A stretch of DNA of 64,000 nucleotides from contig NZ_CP014699.1 in the NCBI RefSeq assembly GCF_001642085.1, positions 1,984,001 to 2,048,000 of the forward strand, given 5' to 3'. This document shows positions 33,457 to 45,515 of this stretch, one piece after another. Source of the stretch: Streptococcus pantholopis. GTDB lineage: Bacteria; Bacillota; Bacilli; Lactobacillales; Streptococcaceae. A model generated the notes under the pieces. It made no database searches and had not been told where the DNA came from. It worked only from the letters and a program-made list of their open reading frames with translations. How positions within the stretch are numbered: the first letter of the stretch is position 1; each line of letters starts with the position of its first letter. The position numbers and the translations under genes were made by a program.

Positions 33457-34716
33457 TCAGTCTTTTAATAAAGTTTGGCGTATCAAATTGAAAGCGTGCA
33501 GTACTGTGATATAGCGTATGTCCGAACGGCTTCGGCTTCCTAGCTCCAGCTTAAGCGAATAGACTTTTTCTTTACTTGCAAAACCGATAAAAACAGTACC
33601 TGCCGGCTGTTTTTCCAATTCTTGAGGTCCGGCAACACCAGTCAGACCCAAGCCAAAATCCGAATCTGTCAGTTTCCGGGCCTGGTCGGCCATTTTTTCA
33701 GCAGTAAAGGCGCTGACTACACCATGAGCCTGTAAGTCTGTAAGGGGAATTTTCAGCATTTTTGCTTTTTCTTCCATACTGTAGGTTACAAAACCCCCGC
33801 TAAAAACCTGCGAAGCCCCGGAAAATTCTGCTAAACTCGCCTGAAACAGGCCGGCTGTAAGGCTTTCGGCCGCTGTTACGGTCTTTCCTTTCTCCTTAAG
33901 GAGGTCAAAGGCCGTACGAGCCAAGCTATTATCATCACCATAACCATAGTGTAAGTCGCTCAGACTCACACCATCCAGTGTTTTTATAGCCATAATCCGC
34001 TCTTCAAGCTTGTCGAGTTTAAGGCCGGCTGCCTCCTCACTGACCGCTTTAGTGGATAAGCGCAAAGTCACTTCGCCGGTTTTTGCATAAGGAGCAATGG
34101 TCGGATCAGTCTGATCTTTAATAACATCTGCTAAAACAGTCACCAGCTGGCTTTCACCGATACCGAAGAAACGCAAAACACGCGAGTAGAGCCGCTGATT
34201 GGACTGAGTTAAATAGGGGACAAGCTGATCTGTAACCATCGGAATCAGCTCACTTGGAGGTCCCGGAAGTACGACGTATGTGACTGCGTTCTGTTCGATG
34301 ATTCCTCCGACCGCTAAACCTGTTGTATTCTGCAGTGGAACGGAGCCTGCAATCAGCTGGGCCTGCCTCTCATTATTTGGAGTTCTGGTAAATTGGGGGC
34401 GTGTTGCAAAAAATGCATCTAAACGCTGCACAGCTTGTTCATCAAACTCCAGATGCCGGCCTAAATACTTTGCCAGAGTCTGTTTCGTCAAATCATCATC
34501 GGTCGGCCCAAGCCCGCCGCAAAGTACAACAAGGTTGCTGCGGCTGCTGGCAATATCAATGACAGACAAAAGGCGGTTCTCATTATCGCCGACAACTGTC
34601 TGATAAAAAACGTCAATCCCTAATTCAGCAAACTTTTCAGATAAAAATTGGGCATTGGTATTTACAATCTGCCCCGTCAGCAGCTCGGTTCCTACCGCAA
34701 TAATTTCTGCTTTCAT
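33457..34716 (-). CDS. cinA: Competence/damage-inducible protein CinA
   Basis: The 419-residue protein has an N-terminal molybdopterin-binding-like domain ([33 protein letters not shown]) and a C-terminal nicotinamide-nucleotide amidase domain ([33 protein letters not shown]). In pneumococci CinA helps bring RecA to the membrane during transformation. A perfect com-box lies 18 bases before the ATG. Confidence 0.96.
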   Translation of the reverse strand: MKAEIIAVGTELLTGQIVNTNAQFLSEKFAELGIDVFYQTVVGDNENRLLSVIDIASSRSNLVVLCGGLGPTDDDLTKQTLAKYLGRHLEFDEQAVQRLDAFFATRPQFTRTPNNERQAQLIAGSVPLQNTTGLAVGGIIEQNAVTYVVLPGPPSELIPMVTDQLVPYLTQSNQRLYSRVLRFFGIGESQLVTVLADVIKDQTDPTIAPYAKTGEVTLRLSTKAVSEEAAGLKLDKLEERIMAIKTLDGVSLSDLHYGYGDDNSLARTAFDLLKEKGKTVTAAESLTAGLFQASLAEFSGASQVFSGGFVTYSMEEKAKMLKIPLTDLQAHGVVSAFTAEKMADQARKLTDSDFGLGLTGVAGPQELEKQPAGTVFIGFASKEKVYSLKLELGSRSRSDIRYITVLHAFNLIRQTLLKD

Positions 34717-34734
34717 TTAATCTCCTTTATTTAT

Positions 34735-34742
34735 TATTCGTA
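34735..34742 (-). promoter_or_regulatory. Com-box (SigX/ComX promoter) of cinA-recA
   Basis: On the minus strand TACGAATA, the exact streptococcal com-box, is followed by AAAGGAG and the cinA ATG. It marks transcription by the alternative competence sigma factor SigX. The spacing gives a very short leader. Confidence 0.9.
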
Positions 34743-34829
34743 ATTTTTCTACATTCTAGCATAAATTTGCCAAAAATAAGAAAGAACTGACTCTAAACCA
34801 GTTCTTCATCGCAATGGTTAGCAACCTTT

Positions 34830-35414
34830 TTAGTGTATAGGGTTAAAAGTACAGTTCTGTTCATGGTCATTTACTAAGCCTGCTGCCTGAAGAAAAGAGT
34901 AAACAGCGACAGGCCCGATAAAAGCACAGCCTTGTTTTTTCAATTCTTTAGCTATTTTTTCGGAAAGAGGGGTCTTAGCAGGGGCTTCTTGGTAATCTGA
35001 AATCTCGTTATGGATTGTTTTGTTTTCAACAAAAGACCAAATATAGTGGTCAAACGAACCGAATTTTTTTTGAATTTCTAAAAAGGTCTGAGCATTGGTG
35101 CGTGTCGCAAAAATTTTTCGGCGGTTGCGGATAACGTCTGGATTTTGCAGAATTTTTTCAAGCTGAACATCTGTCATTGCGGCTACTTTTTCTATTTCAT
35201 AATCAGAAAATGCCTTCCTGAAAGCTGAACGCTTATTTAGGACTGTTTCCCAAGACAAACCAGCCTGATAGGTTTCCAAACAGAATAATTCAAACAGGGC
35301 TCTTTCATCATGTAAAGGCCTTCCCCATTCTCTGTCATGGTAGTCCACATATAAGGGGTTGCTCATCTTAACCCAGCCGCAGCGTTTCGGCTCCTGACTT
35401 CTCTTATCTTTCAT
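34830..35414 (-). CDS. tag: DNA-3-methyladenine glycosylase I
   Basis: Tag removes 3-methyladenine from alkylated DNA. The 194-residue protein has RCGWVKMSNPLYVDYHDREWG, LFELFCLETYQAGLSWETVL, and the C-terminal GCAFIGPVAVYSFLQAAGLVNDHEQNC with the zinc-binding Cys/His set (C near 12, H and C at the C-terminus). It lies between ruvA and cinA. Confidence 0.95.
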   Translation of the reverse strand: MKDKRSQEPKRCGWVKMSNPLYVDYHDREWGRPLHDERALFELFCLETYQAGLSWETVLNKRSAFRKAFSDYEIEKVAAMTDVQLEKILQNPDVIRNRRKIFATRTNAQTFLEIQKKFGSFDHYIWSFVENKTIHNEISDYQEAPAKTPLSEKIAKELKKQGCAFIGPVAVYSFLQAAGLVNDHEQNCTFNPIH

Positions 35415-35526
35415 TTCTCAACCCCCTCTTTTTTCTTTGACAGACTTTACTGTCTTGCACTGCAGATTAAGGCCTGGAAATTCGGGCCTTACTGTACAAA
35501 AATACAGCTTGTTCCTAGGAACGCTG

Positions 35527-36117
35527 CTATTTCATAAGCATTTTCAGACCGGATTTAATATAGGCTTCTGTTGTTTCATCTGTTCCTTCAAAAAAGGAGC
35601 GGATCTTCTTCAGCTCGCTAGCCTTATAGCCCAGAGCCAGAAGTGCTTCTATGGCCTCATCAAGTGCAAAATGATCAGATGGACTTTCTTTTTGGGTCTT
35701 CCTGCTTTCTGCCGGCTCAGCAGTAAATTTACCAGCAAGGTCTAAAACCATTTGCTGAGCCGTTTTTTTCCCGATTTTAGGAAATTTCATTAAGTATTTA
35801 ATATCGTTGTTGTCAATCGCTCTGACCAGCCCCTGATTATCACTGACGGCAATAATAGCCAAAGCCGTTGTCGGGCCGATTCCTGAGACTGAAATCAGGT
35901 GTAAAAAGACAGATTTCTCGTCTTCACTATGAAAACCATAGAGGAGCTGAGCGTCTTCACGAACAACCAGGTGCAAATAAATTTGAATATCCTGATTCAC
36001 TGCATCTGAAAAACTATAGGGATTGGCGACATTGACAATGTAGCCGATTCCTCCAGCTTCAACAACGATGTATTTTGCAGTAATTTTTGTCAGTTTTCCC
36101 TTGATATAATCGTACAT
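35527..36117 (-). CDS. ruvA: Holliday junction DNA helicase subunit RuvA
   Basis: RuvA binds four-way junctions and loads RuvB for branch migration. The 196-residue protein begins [20 protein letters not shown] and contains helix-hairpin-helix segments ([34 protein letters not shown]) and the C-terminal domain III ([18 protein letters not shown]). It follows mutL after 12 bases. Confidence 0.97.
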   Translation of the reverse strand: MYDYIKGKLTKITAKYIVVEAGGIGYIVNVANPYSFSDAVNQDIQIYLHLVVREDAQLLYGFHSEDEKSVFLHLISVSGIGPTTALAIIAVSDNQGLVRAIDNNDIKYLMKFPKIGKKTAQQMVLDLAGKFTAEPAESRKTQKESPSDHFALDEAIEALLALGYKASELKKIRSFFEGTDETTEAYIKSGLKMLMK

Positions 36118-36129
36118 TTTTTCGCTTTC

Positions 36130-38067
36130 TTAATATTTCCCCAGTTCCCGTAAACTGGTATGATTTTCTTGAATCCGCCTGAACATTTTTTCCATATCCG
36201 ATTTTGTAAAATGGATCAAAACCGGCCGGCCGTGCGGACAGTTATAAGGATTCTTGCACTGGGACAGCTGCAACAGCAAATCACGTGCGGAATAGTCGTC
36301 TAGGGTGTGATTGGCTTTGATGGACCGTTTACAGGACATCATGATAGCCAGTTCAGCACGGTAGGTTTTTACCGAGAGTTCGTTTGTCAGCAAAAGCATG
36401 TCGCACATCTCATAAACTCCCGATTCAATCTCTTCTTCCTGCATCCAGATAGGGTGTTCCCGTAAGATAAATGTGTTTTCACCATAAGCTTCCAAGTGGA
36501 TACCGACCTGATTGAGCATCGGCATCTTTTCTTGAAGGCTGATAAAATCAGCAGCTGAAAATTCAAAGAGATAGGGAACTAGAAGCTGCTGTAAACTGCT
36601 GTCAACATCTCCGATTTTTTCACGATAGTATTCATATTTTACACGCTCTTGTGCTGCATGTTGATCGATAATGTAGAGCCCTTCGGCACTTTGAGCAAAG
36701 AGATAGGTGCCATGCATCTGCCCAAAGTACTCTAGCTCCGGAAAATGCGACTGCTCTTCATTTTCCAGCTTATTAAGCAGTTTGCTGATTTTTGATTTAT
36801 TCTTGAAATCGATATCAGGATGCTCCTGATCATAATTTTCTGCTGAATTTCGGCTGGCATACCTGACCGTAGACAATGTGTCAAGCTCCTTTACAGACTT
36901 GTCAACTTCCTCTAAAGGTACAAAAGCTTCTTCGATGTTTTCATTTTGCATAGAAAAGCTTTTCTGATATGGCTTAACCTGTGCTTTACTATGCTGTAAA
37001 GGCAGGCTGGTCTGTTCAGGTTTAAAAGCTGTATGTGTACTGGACTTGGCCAGATTTTCAAGTGCATCAGGAATCAGATCATGCTCACTAAGGCTTTCTG
37101 CAATGGCTGAACTAATCAGCTGCATCAGTTCACGTTCCTTTGAAAGACGAACTTCTTGCTTAGTGGGGTGGACATTGACATCTGCTAAGTAAGGATCGAT
37201 CTGGATATCGATCACAGCAATCGGAAAGCGGCCAACCATAAGTTTAGAGCCATAACCTGACAAAATAGCGCGGTTAAGGAGAAAATTTCTGATATAGCGG
37301 CCATTGATAAGGATAGTGATATAATTGCGGTTGGCACGAGTCAGCTCCGGCAGGCTGACAAAACCGGATACTTCAAAATCCAAATCCGCATTCGAAATTT
37401 CCACCATCTTTTTAGCCGTATTCAGACCATAGATACCAGCGATAGCCTGACGCAGATCGCCTGCACCGGCCGTCTTAATCAGCTGTCGCCCGTCACTGAT
37501 CAAAGTAAAAGCAATTTCCGGATGGGCCAGACTGAGACGGTTGATTACATCAACAATATGAGCCAGCTCCGCCTGTAAACTTTTCATATATTTAAGACGG
37601 GCCGGTGTATTGAAAAAGAGATTTTCAACAGTTACTTTTGTCCCTGCCGGTGTGGAGATGGGCTCTTCCTTTTCGATTTCACCGCCTTTAGCAACTAAAA
37701 GTGTGCCATGTTCTGCTGATGCAGTCGCTGTTTTCATAGTAAAAGTACTGATAGAGGCAATGGAAGGAATCGCTTCCCCCCGAAAACCCAGCGTCCGTAT
37801 ACGAAAAAGATCTGCCTGATTTTTAATTTTGCTGGTTGCATGGCGCTGCAGACTCAAAGCGACATCAGACTGCTCAATCCCTTCACCGTTGTCTGTCACT
37901 TGAATTTTTTTGAGGCCAGACTCTTCGATTTCAATAACAATCTGCGTGCTGCCAGCATCAATAGCATTCTCAGCTAATTCTTTAACAACACTGGCCGGCC
38001 TTTCAATCACTTCGCCGGCAGCAATTTGATTAGCTAAAATTTCTGGTAATTCTATAATTTTTGACAT
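36130..38067 (-). CDS. mutL: DNA mismatch repair protein MutL
   Basis: The 645-residue protein has the GHKL ATPase motifs [19 protein letters not shown] and [15 protein letters not shown], and a C-terminal dimerisation domain with the endonuclease-type [12 protein letters not shown] and [17 protein letters not shown]. It couples mismatch recognition by MutS to strand removal. The ATG at 38067 follows GTGAGGA. It is downstream of mutS in the same operon. Confidence 0.97.
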   Translation of the reverse strand: MSKIIELPEILANQIAAGEVIERPASVVKELAENAIDAGSTQIVIEIEESGLKKIQVTDNGEGIEQSDVALSLQRHATSKIKNQADLFRIRTLGFRGEAIPSIASISTFTMKTATASAEHGTLLVAKGGEIEKEEPISTPAGTKVTVENLFFNTPARLKYMKSLQAELAHIVDVINRLSLAHPEIAFTLISDGRQLIKTAGAGDLRQAIAGIYGLNTAKKMVEISNADLDFEVSGFVSLPELTRANRNYITILINGRYIRNFLLNRAILSGYGSKLMVGRFPIAVIDIQIDPYLADVNVHPTKQEVRLSKERELMQLISSAIAESLSEHDLIPDALENLAKSSTHTAFKPEQTSLPLQHSKAQVKPYQKSFSMQNENIEEAFVPLEEVDKSVKELDTLSTVRYASRNSAENYDQEHPDIDFKNKSKISKLLNKLENEEQSHFPELEYFGQMHGTYLFAQSAEGLYIIDQHAAQERVKYEYYREKIGDVDSSLQQLLVPYLFEFSAADFISLQEKMPMLNQVGIHLEAYGENTFILREHPIWMQEEEIESGVYEMCDMLLLTNELSVKTYRAELAIMMSCKRSIKANHTLDDYSARDLLLQLSQCKNPYNCPHGRPVLIHFTKSDMEKMFRRIQENHTSLRELGKY

Positions 38068-38147
38068 GTTTTTCCTCACTTAGTCAGTAGCCATAAAACC
38101 AGTTTCAGCAGATGAACTCCAGGCTGCAGAATTAAAACAACTCGAGG

Positions 38148-40703
38148 CTACAGCATTTTTTGCAGTTCAAAGAGAGCGTTCATAGCTTCCATTGGTGTAA
38201 GGTTGATAACATCAAGATTCTGCAATCTTTGAATAAGGTCTTGATGGGAATTTTCTTCTGCAAATAAGTTTAGCTGTCCTGCCTGTACCTGAGAAGACGG
38301 ACTTTCATCAGACCCTTTTTCTGACAAAGGGATATGGGCTGCAGCAGCTTCCAGATTTGTTAAGATATTATCTGCTCTTTTTAATAAAGTTTGAGGCAGA
38401 CCGGCAATTTTAGCAACATGAATGCCATAAGATTTATCAGCTGGGCCGGCAGCAATTTTATGCAAGAAAGTCACTTCGCCATCTCTCTCCAAAGTCGTAA
38501 CATGGACATTAACAAGATGAGGCAGATCATCAGCCAGCTCTGTTAACTCATGGTAGTGAGTGGCAAACATTGTTTTAGCACCAATATTATGATGAATGTA
38601 CTCAATAATAGACTGGGCTAAGGCCATCCCATCATAAGTTGCTGTTCCTCGTCCTAACTCATCAAAGAGGATCAGAGAATGTGCCGTTGCAGCTTTTAAG
38701 GCCTGGTTAGCTTCCATCATTTCCACCATGAAGGTTGATTGACCGGAAATAAGGTCGTCTGCCGCACCGATACGTGTATAGATTGCATCAAAAATCGGCA
38801 AGTCAGCCTTATCAGCAGCAACAAATGCTCCCAACTGAGCCATGATAACAGTCAAAGCCAGCTGGCGCATGTAAGTTGATTTCCCGCTCATATTCGGTCC
38901 CGTAATGAGCTGGATATGCGTTTCTCTATCAAGGTCGATGCTGTTTGGGATGTACTCCTGTGCTCCCATAACATTTTCAATTACTGCATGACGGCCGTTT
39001 TCAATAGCAATTGTTTGTTCATCATTAAAGCGCGGCCGCACATAATGATTATTTTCAGCAACAATTGCTAAACTTTGCAGAACGTCTACTGTCGCAAGAG
39101 CCCGAGCCAGACTTTGCAGCCGAGAGATATAGCTTTCAACCTGCCTGCGGATACGCATAAAAATCTCATATTCAAGATTAGCTGATTCTTCCCGCGCTTC
39201 CAGCATTTCCCCTTCAATTTTTGCCAGTTCAGCTGTCCCAAAACGCTCAGAATTTTTTAAGGTTGCTTTGCGAAAGAAATAGTCGGGTACTAAAGAGAGG
39301 TTGGAATTAGTAACATGGAAATAATAGCCATCTTTTCTGTTGTAATCAATCTTCAGGTTAGTGATACCGCTGGCTTGGCGTTCTTTGTTTTCAATATCAG
39401 CAATCCAGCCTGTACCTTCACGTATAACCTTACGGTATTTATCCAGTGTCTCATCAAAGCCAGTACGAATGATATTGCCTTCTGTAATGATGGCTGAAGC
39501 ATCAGGGTCAATAGCTGAGCTGATAAGACTTTCTAATTCCGGCAGAGTGTCAACTTGCTTGACAATCTTGTCAACCTCCGGAGACTGAAAGCTTTCTAAA
39601 ATCTTTTTTATCAAGGGGACTTGGGTTAAAGTGTGGCCCAGCTGCAGTAAATCTTTAGGATTAGCTTTCCCAAATGAAACACGGCTAGCTAGGCGCTCAA
39701 TATCATAGACTCCTTTTAAACTGTCAGTCAGGTCACTCCGCTCAAAAAATGAATCCAGAAAGACCTGAATAATATTCTGCCTTTCTAAAATAGTTTCTCG
39801 GCTCACCAGCGGCCGGTCAATCCAGCTGCGCAGCAGACGCATCCCCATGGCTGTCTTTGTTTTATCTAAAAGCCAGTAAAGGCTGCCATGCTTTTTACCG
39901 GTTCTGGCGTTTTCTAAAAGGTCTAAGCTAGTCTTACTGGTGTAAGACATTTGCAGATAGTTTTTAAATTCATAATGGATTAGCTGCTGTAAATGGCTGA
40001 GCTCACGTTTTTGCGTCTGCTGGATATACTGAAGAAGTTTTTCTGCGGCAGAAATTTCAAGCGGTGACAGGTTAGCATCAATCAGATGAGGAGCTTGCAG
40101 TCTTGTCTCCTCCTGTGATAATAAAAGATTCATCTGCTGAGTCAGTATCTGTTCCTCATGCTCAGATAAATCATAGCCGATAACCAGTTCACGCGCTTTT
40201 AGATTCAGAATCTCACTGCGGACACTGAAAAAATCAGTCATCAGAGTGGCATAAAACTCACCTGTGGATAAATCCATGTAAGCTAGACCAAAATCAGCGC
40301 CATCTGAATCAAGGGCTACTAAAAAATTATTAGCGCTGTCCGGTTTGGCAGAATCGACGACTGTTCCCGGTGTGATGACCTGAACGACCTCCCGTTTCAC
40401 AACACCAACCGCCTGCTTGGGATCCTCCATCTGTTCAGCTATAGCTACCTTGTGACCTCTCTCAACAAGGATGTCAATATATTGCTGGGCCGAATGATAG
40501 GGAACACCCGCCATAGGAATCGGCTGATCAGCATTCTTATTGCGGCTGGTCAGGCTGATTTCTAAGATTTGTGCGGCTTCGACAGCATCATCATAAAACA
40601 GCTCATAAAAATCTCCCATCCTAAAAAGCAAAAAAGCATCTGGATATTCTTGCTTAACATCCAAATACTGCTGCATACCTGGAGACAGTTTTTCACTTGT
40701 CAT
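38148..40703 (-). CDS. mutS: DNA mismatch recognition protein MutS
   Basis: MutS binds mismatches and signals to MutL. The 851-residue protein starts [20 protein letters not shown], has the mismatch-reading motif [17 protein letters not shown] (Phe-x-Glu type), Walker [10 protein letters not shown] and [19 protein letters not shown] chose the ATG at 40703, seven bases after AAGGAG. It overlaps the end of the upstream YlbF-family gene. Confidence 0.97.
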   Translation of the reverse strand: MTSEKLSPGMQQYLDVKQEYPDAFLLFRMGDFYELFYDDAVEAAQILEISLTSRNKNADQPIPMAGVPYHSAQQYIDILVERGHKVAIAEQMEDPKQAVGVVKREVVQVITPGTVVDSAKPDSANNFLVALDSDGADFGLAYMDLSTGEFYATLMTDFFSVRSEILNLKARELVIGYDLSEHEEQILTQQMNLLLSQEETRLQAPHLIDANLSPLEISAAEKLLQYIQQTQKRELSHLQQLIHYEFKNYLQMSYTSKTSLDLLENARTGKKHGSLYWLLDKTKTAMGMRLLRSWIDRPLVSRETILERQNIIQVFLDSFFERSDLTDSLKGVYDIERLASRVSFGKANPKDLLQLGHTLTQVPLIKKILESFQSPEVDKIVKQVDTLPELESLISSAIDPDASAIITEGNIIRTGFDETLDKYRKVIREGTGWIADIENKERQASGITNLKIDYNRKDGYYFHVTNSNLSLVPDYFFRKATLKNSERFGTAELAKIEGEMLEAREESANLEYEIFMRIRRQVESYISRLQSLARALATVDVLQSLAIVAENNHYVRPRFNDEQTIAIENGRHAVIENVMGAQEYIPNSIDLDRETHIQLITGPNMSGKSTYMRQLALTVIMAQLGAFVAADKADLPIFDAIYTRIGAADDLISGQSTFMVEMMEANQALKAATAHSLILFDELGRGTATYDGMALAQSIIEYIHHNIGAKTMFATHYHELTELADDLPHLVNVHVTTLERDGEVTFLHKIAAGPADKSYGIHVAKIAGLPQTLLKRADNILTNLEAAAAHIPLSEKGSDESPSSQVQAGQLNLFAEENSHQDLIQRLQNLDVINLTPMEAMNALFELQKML

Positions 40704-41049
40704 CAATTAACTCCTTGTTAATCTTTTCCTCTAAAGTCTTGGTAATATACTGCAGAAGGTCGCTGGCATCCTGCATTTTCTCCCGGTAATCCTGAACAAC
40801 AGGCAAACGAGACAGCTCCTGTTCCAGCTCATCAGCTTTGTAGCCGGCTTGTGATGCGGCCTGGTCTTTTTCAATTTTTTGAAACAAAACAGCGTCTTGC
40901 TGGTAGGCCTTCATTTTATGGGCCAGACGCTCAAGCTCAGGCAGTTCTTTAACATGCTGTTCGGCTTTTTGAAAGGCCTGAACACTGTCGTGTTTGCGAA
41001 CAGCTGCCAGCAATTTTTCTACAGATTCCTCAAATTGACGCATAGCCAT
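40693..41049 (-). CDS. YlbF/YmcA-family protein
   Basis: The 118-residue, strongly helical and charged protein ([20 protein letters not shown] ... [20 protein letters not shown]) belongs to the YlbF/YmcA (Ric) family. In Bacillus relatives form a complex that controls mRNA maturation, sporulation and competence. Its place between argR and mutS is conserved in streptococci. Start and stop overlap both neighbours (argR stop next to its ATG; 11-base overlap with mutS), indicating one operon. Confidence 0.8.
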   Translation of the reverse strand: MAMRQFEESVEKLLAAVRKHDSVQAFQKAEQHVKELPELERLAHKMKAYQQDAVLFQKIEKDQAASQAGYKADELEQELSRLPVVQDYREKMQDASDLLQYITKTLEEKINKELIDDK

Positions 41050-41052
41050 CAC

Positions 41053-41490
41053 TCACAAACCTGCCAGCAGATCCTGTTCAAAGGCTGCAGCCGCAGCACT
41101 GTCCCTGCAGATAAGAAGCAGCGTATCGGCTCCTGCAACCGTCCCCAGCAAATCAGAGAGCTGGGCGCTGTCAATAAGATTGGCCAAAACATCAGCCTCT
41201 CCTAAATTCGTATGCAGCACTAGTATAAACTCTGCACGCGCTACCTTTAGAATATAGGAGCGAATAACGGGGGTAAAGCGGCTGGCAGAGGAGCTTGACA
41301 AAGTATAATAGAGTTTTCCGTCAGCATCACGGCGTTTGAGAAGACCGATTTCACGTAAATCACGGGAAAGGGTGGCTTGAGTAACCCGTATTCCTTCAGC
41401 TTGCAGGGCTGTTTTTATCGCTTCTTGTGTACTGATGTGGCCTGTTTGAATAAGCTGTCTGATCTTAGCTTGTCTTTCTGTTTTATTCAT
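41053..41490 (-). CDS. argR: Arginine repressor-family regulator
   Basis: The 145-residue protein has an N-terminal winged helix ([37 protein letters not shown]) and a C-terminal arginine-binding oligomerisation domain ([24 protein letters not shown]). It is divergent from argS and heads the mutS-mutL transcription unit. Which arginine genes it controls here is not visible. Confidence 0.93.
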   Translation of the reverse strand: MNKTERQAKIRQLIQTGHISTQEAIKTALQAEGIRVTQATLSRDLREIGLLKRRDADGKLYYTLSSSSASRFTPVIRSYILKVARAEFILVLHTNLGEADVLANLIDSAQLSDLLGTVAGADTLLLICRDSAAAAAFEQDLLAGL

Positions 41491-41759
41491 TCATCTTCCT
41501 TTTAACTGTCTGTTTGTACTTAAAATTATAGCAAAAAACCCTGAATATTTCAGCTATCCTCTTTGCTCCTACCAAAGAGGGACAGAGAAGTTTTGTGCAT
41601 GCTTCTTGATCTTCAGCCTGAGCAGGCGTTTAAGACTGAAAATGATTAAAAACCAGCATTTCCCTCAATATCAGTCCATACAATTTAGCAAGTGAGTCTC
41701 GTTTAATTTCAAGTTTTGTGTTAAAATAATGTGACTACTTATTTGAGGAGAAATGCTAG

Positions 41760-43451
41760 ATGGATACAAAATATCTGATCGCCGAAAAAATTAAAGAGGC
41801 CGTTCCTGATTTAGAGCTGTCTGCTATCACAAATTTACTGGAGGTTCCAAAAAATTCCGATATGGGAGACTGGGCTTTCCCAGCCTTTACTTTAGCTAAA
41901 AGCTGGCGTAAAGCGCCCCAGATGATCGCTTCAGAGATTGCTGAAAAAATTGATTCCGAAGATTTTGAAAAAGTCGAAGCTGTAGGCCCTTATATCAATT
42001 TCTTTTTAAACAAAAACAAGCTTTCAGCGGATCTTATCGCACAGGTTATCTCACAAGGTTCTGATTATGGCCGGCAAGATCTCGGAGAAGGGGGCAGTGT
42101 GACAATCGATATGTCCAGCCCCAACATTGCCAAACCCTTTTCAATCGGACATCTGCGCTCTACGGTTATCGGAGATAGTCTGTCAATGATTTTTCAAAAG
42201 CTAGGCTACCAAACCATTAAAATCAATCATTTAGGTGACTGGGGCAAGCAGTTCGGACTGCTTATTTTAGCTTATAAAAAATGGGGACAGGAAGAGGCTG
42301 TCAAGGCCCATCCTATCAAAGAACTGCTTGAGCTCTATGTCCGTATCAATGCTGAAGTTCAAAACCATCCTGAGTTGGATGATCAGGCGCGTGAATGGTT
42401 CCGCAAACTGGAAGCCGGAGATGAAGAGGCCCTGGAACTTTGGCAGTGGTTCCGAGAAGAGAGCCTGCTTGAATTCAGCCATCTTTATGACCAGCTGGGA
42501 GTCACTTTTGACAGCTATAACGGTGAAGCTTTCTATAATGATAAAATGGCAGAAATCATTGACCTCCTGACAGCCAATGGACTGCTTCAAGAGTCCCAGG
42601 GAGCACAGGTCGTAAACCTTGAAAAATATGGGATGGAGCACCCTGCCCTTATTAAAAAATCTGATGGTGCCACACTCTACATCACGCGCGATTTAGCAAC
42701 AGCCCTCTACCGCAAACGTCAGTACCAATTTGCTAAATCGATTTATGTAGTAGGAAATGAACAAGCTGCTCATTTCAAACAGCTCAAGGCCATTCTTAAA
42801 GAAATGGGCTATGACTGGTCTGATGATATTGTTTACGTTCCATTTGGTTTAGTGACTAAAGGCGGCAAAAAGCTGTCCACACGTAAAGGAAATATTATCC
42901 TTTTGGAACCAACCCTTGCTGAAGCCATTAAGCGGGCAGCAGACCAAATCAATGCTAAAAATCCTGATCTTGCTAATAAAGACGCTGTTGCTCATGCTGT
43001 TGGAGTAGGAGCCATTAAGTTTTATGATTTGAAATCCGACCGAATGAATGGCTATGATTTTGATTTGGAAGCAATGGTTTCCTTTGAAGGTGAAACCGGT
43101 CCTTATGTTCAGTATGCGCATGCCCGCATCCAATCTATCCTGCGGAAAGCCGCCTTTTCGCCAGATGCTGCTGCCACTTACAGCCTTAATGATAAAGAAA
43201 GCTGGGATATCATTAAACTGATTCAGGCTTTTCCTGATGTCATCAATCGGGCAGCAGATCGATTTGAGCCTTCCCTCATTGCTAAACATGCGATTCATTT
43301 AGCTCAAAGTTTCAATAAATACTATGCCCACACCCGTATTATTGCAGAAGATGCTGAACGTGACAGCCGGCTTGCTCTTTGCTATGCAACAGCCACTGTG
43401 CTCAAAGAAGCGCTACGTTTGCTTGGAGTTGAAGCGCCAAATGAGATGTAA
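41760..43451 (+). CDS. argS: Arginyl-tRNA synthetase
   Basis: ArgS charges tRNA-Arg. The 563-residue class I synthetase has the HIGH-type motif [20 protein letters not shown], a KMSKS-type KKLSTRKGN, a C-terminal anticodon domain ([13 protein letters not shown]), and [18 protein letters not shown]. The ATG follows TGAGGAGAAATGCTAG. It is the only long plus-strand gene in this part. Confidence 0.98.
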   Translation: MDTKYLIAEKIKEAVPDLELSAITNLLEVPKNSDMGDWAFPAFTLAKSWRKAPQMIASEIAEKIDSEDFEKVEAVGPYINFFLNKNKLSADLIAQVISQGSDYGRQDLGEGGSVTIDMSSPNIAKPFSIGHLRSTVIGDSLSMIFQKLGYQTIKINHLGDWGKQFGLLILAYKKWGQEEAVKAHPIKELLELYVRINAEVQNHPELDDQAREWFRKLEAGDEEALELWQWFREESLLEFSHLYDQLGVTFDSYNGEAFYNDKMAEIIDLLTANGLLQESQGAQVVNLEKYGMEHPALIKKSDGATLYITRDLATALYRKRQYQFAKSIYVVGNEQAAHFKQLKAILKEMGYDWSDDIVYVPFGLVTKGGKKLSTRKGNIILLEPTLAEAIKRAADQINAKNPDLANKDAVAHAVGVGAIKFYDLKSDRMNGYDFDLEAMVSFEGETGPYVQYAHARIQSILRKAAFSPDAAATYSLNDKESWDIIKLIQAFPDVINRAADRFEPSLIAKHAIHLAQSFNKYYAHTRIIAEDAERDSRLALCYATATVLKEALRLLGVEAPNEM

Positions 43452-43487
43452 ATATAGGGATTTCCTTTTTGCTGCTGTTACATTAAC

Positions 43488-43531
43488 AAACAGAGCAAAG
43501 CGTGATAATACGCTTTGCTCTGTTTTTTTTA
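43488..43531 (+). terminator. Terminator of argS, probably shared with the convergent YitT gene
   Basis: AACAGAGCAAAGCG and CGCTTTGCTCTGTT pair perfectly around an 8-base loop and are followed by a T run. Confidence 0.9.
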
Positions 43532-43544
43532 ACTCAAGACACTC

Positions 43545-44399
43545 TTATCGTTCATAACGCCGTCTTCGGATTTTAAAATCTGAACTGATCACCTCATCAA
43601 CATCAATAATGGAAATAAAGGCATCCGGATCTAAACGTGCTAAGATGGCCCTAACACTTCTGACCTCCCCAGGGTTGAGAACCACATAAAGGACTTTTCG
43701 CTCCTGACCGGAGTATGCCCCCTGCCCCTGCAGATAGGTTACACCTCGGTTAATTTCCTGAAGAATAGCTTCTGCAGCCTCTGTAGATCGGCTGGTGATA
43801 ATGATCATGCCGCGGACAGAATAACCGCCATTTTGGACGATGGTCAGCACCTGGCTGAAGACAAAACTGGCAATCAAAGTGTAAAGCATATGCTGCAAAT
43901 CAATATAAACCAGAGAGGCAGTGAGAACTAGCGCGTCAATAAACAGTAAGGTCTGAGCGAGCTTAAATCCCATTTTTTCTTCGAGAAGACGCCCTATAAT
44001 ATCAGTCCCTCCAGTCGTGGCACCATAGCGAAAAACAAGCCCGCTCCCTGCTCCAGAGAATAAACCGGCAACAACCGCTACCAGCATCATATCGTGCTCC
44101 AGTACAATCTTCAAAGGGACCTGCTGCCAGAACCACATAAAAAAAGACATCAGCAGAGTCCCGTAAATGGTTAAAGTCAGTGCTTTTCTGCCTAAAACTC
44201 TGGTCCCAATAATAAAAAGCGGCAAATTGAAAAGGAATGCTGAGTAAGCTGGATTAATCCCCCATAAAGAGTGCACAATCAGTGTTACCCCAGCAACGCC
44301 CCCCTCTGCCAGTTGGTAGGCCATATTTAATTTGACAAACCCAAACGTATAAATAGCAACACCTAAAGCGATGGCAAATAAATTTCGAATTCTCTTCAT
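43545..44399 (-). CDS. YitT-family membrane protein (first of two)
   Basis: The 284-residue protein has about six N-terminal membrane helices (IRNLFAIALGVAIYTFG; GSGLVFRYGATTGGTDIIGR) and a soluble C-terminal DUF2179 domain (KVLYVVLNPGEVRSVRAILARLDPDAFISIIDVDEV). The GATTGGTDIIGRLL motif is the YitT signature. Function is unknown. The ATG at 44399 follows AGGAGG. A paralogue lies immediately upstream. Confidence 0.88.
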   Translation of the reverse strand: MKRIRNLFAIALGVAIYTFGFVKLNMAYQLAEGGVAGVTLIVHSLWGINPAYSAFLFNLPLFIIGTRVLGRKALTLTIYGTLLMSFFMWFWQQVPLKIVLEHDMMLVAVVAGLFSGAGSGLVFRYGATTGGTDIIGRLLEEKMGFKLAQTLLFIDALVLTASLVYIDLQHMLYTLIASFVFSQVLTIVQNGGYSVRGMIIITSRSTEAAEAILQEINRGVTYLQGQGAYSGQERKVLYVVLNPGEVRSVRAILARLDPDAFISIIDVDEVISSDFKIRRRRYER

Positions 44400-44573
44400 A
44401 CCCACCTCCTGCTCTATAATTTTGTCAACGGTTTTATAACAGCACAAAAACCAGCTCCTCTGTGAAGCTTAAGAGCTGGATAAGGCTGCTTTTCCCCAAC
44501 TGCTCAAAAAAGTCTGGCAGTCTGCTGCTAAACTATTCTACCCGTCCTCATTTACAAAACTTAAATTTACCTG

Positions 44574-45515
44574 CTAATCGTCCACAAAACGCCCCATAAT
44601 TTTAACATTTTCAGCAATAGAAACAAATGCATCAGGGTCGGCTTTGATCATAAGTTGTTTAAAATCCTGATATTCAGCCCGCGTAATAATGGTGATTAAA
44701 ACGGCTTTTTTCTCATGATTATAGGTGCCTTCAGCATCATTGATACTGGTCACACCGCGATTGAGTCTGCGGTGGATTTTCTGAGTCACCTGCTTTGGCC
44801 GATTGGTAATAATCATGGCCTGCATTTTTTTCTGCTTGGTAAAAACGGCATCCGTAACACGGCTGGACACAAAAATCGTTACCATAGAGTACAGGGCGTA
44901 CTGCCAGCCAAAAAGAAGACCGGCAAAAATCATAATCAGGCCATTGATTAATAAGGAGATACTCCCGACGTCCCGCCCCGTCTTTTTTCGAATCAGCAGG
45001 CTGACGATATCGGTTCCCCCGCTGGAAATATTAGTCCTCAGACCATAGCCCACTCCAAGGCCCATAATTAAGCCGCCAAAAACAGCATTAAGCAGAGGAT
45101 CCTCCGTCAGAACAACAATGGGCATCAGCTGAATAAGCAAAGCACTAAAGGTTACCGTAAAAAAAGTAAAAACAGTAAATTTATGGCCAATCTTTCGCCA
45201 AGCTAATAAGAGGAGAGGGATATTAATAGCATAAAAACTGACAGCAACCGGAACAGCATAACCAGTCAGCCGCCCGCTTACAGCAGAAATAACCTGAGCC
45301 AGCCCAGTCGCCCCGCTGGAGTATACATGCCCGGGCTGAAAGAAAAAATTGACCGCAATACTGGAGAGCAGGCCATAAAGCAAGGCAGCGGAAAGCTTCT
45401 CGGTATATTTTTCCCGTGAAATACTCTGCAGCGTCCTAAAAATTCCGCCTTTTTTAGCCCATTTATTAATAAGGAAATGGAGCCTTTGCAAGTAAATCTT
45501 TTTATTCATCTTCAT
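44574..45515 (-). CDS. YitT-family membrane protein (second of two)
   Basis: The 313-residue paralogue has the same layout: helices from about residue 40, the motif [21 protein letters not shown], and a C-terminal DUF2179 domain ([38 protein letters not shown]). Its start overlaps the 3' end of aspS by 14 bases, so it is co-transcribed with aspS. No strong ribosome site is seen; an alternative ATG is at 45509. Confidence 0.87.
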   Translation of the reverse strand: MKMNKKIYLQRLHFLINKWAKKGGIFRTLQSISREKYTEKLSAALLYGLLSSIAVNFFFQPGHVYSSGATGLAQVISAVSGRLTGYAVPVAVSFYAINIPLLLLAWRKIGHKFTVFTFFTVTFSALLIQLMPIVVLTEDPLLNAVFGGLIMGLGVGYGLRTNISSGGTDIVSLLIRKKTGRDVGSISLLINGLIMIFAGLLFGWQYALYSMVTIFVSSRVTDAVFTKQKKMQAMIITNRPKQVTQKIHRRLNRGVTSINDAEGTYNHEKKAVLITIITRAEYQDFKQLMIKADPDAFVSIAENVKIMGRFVDD

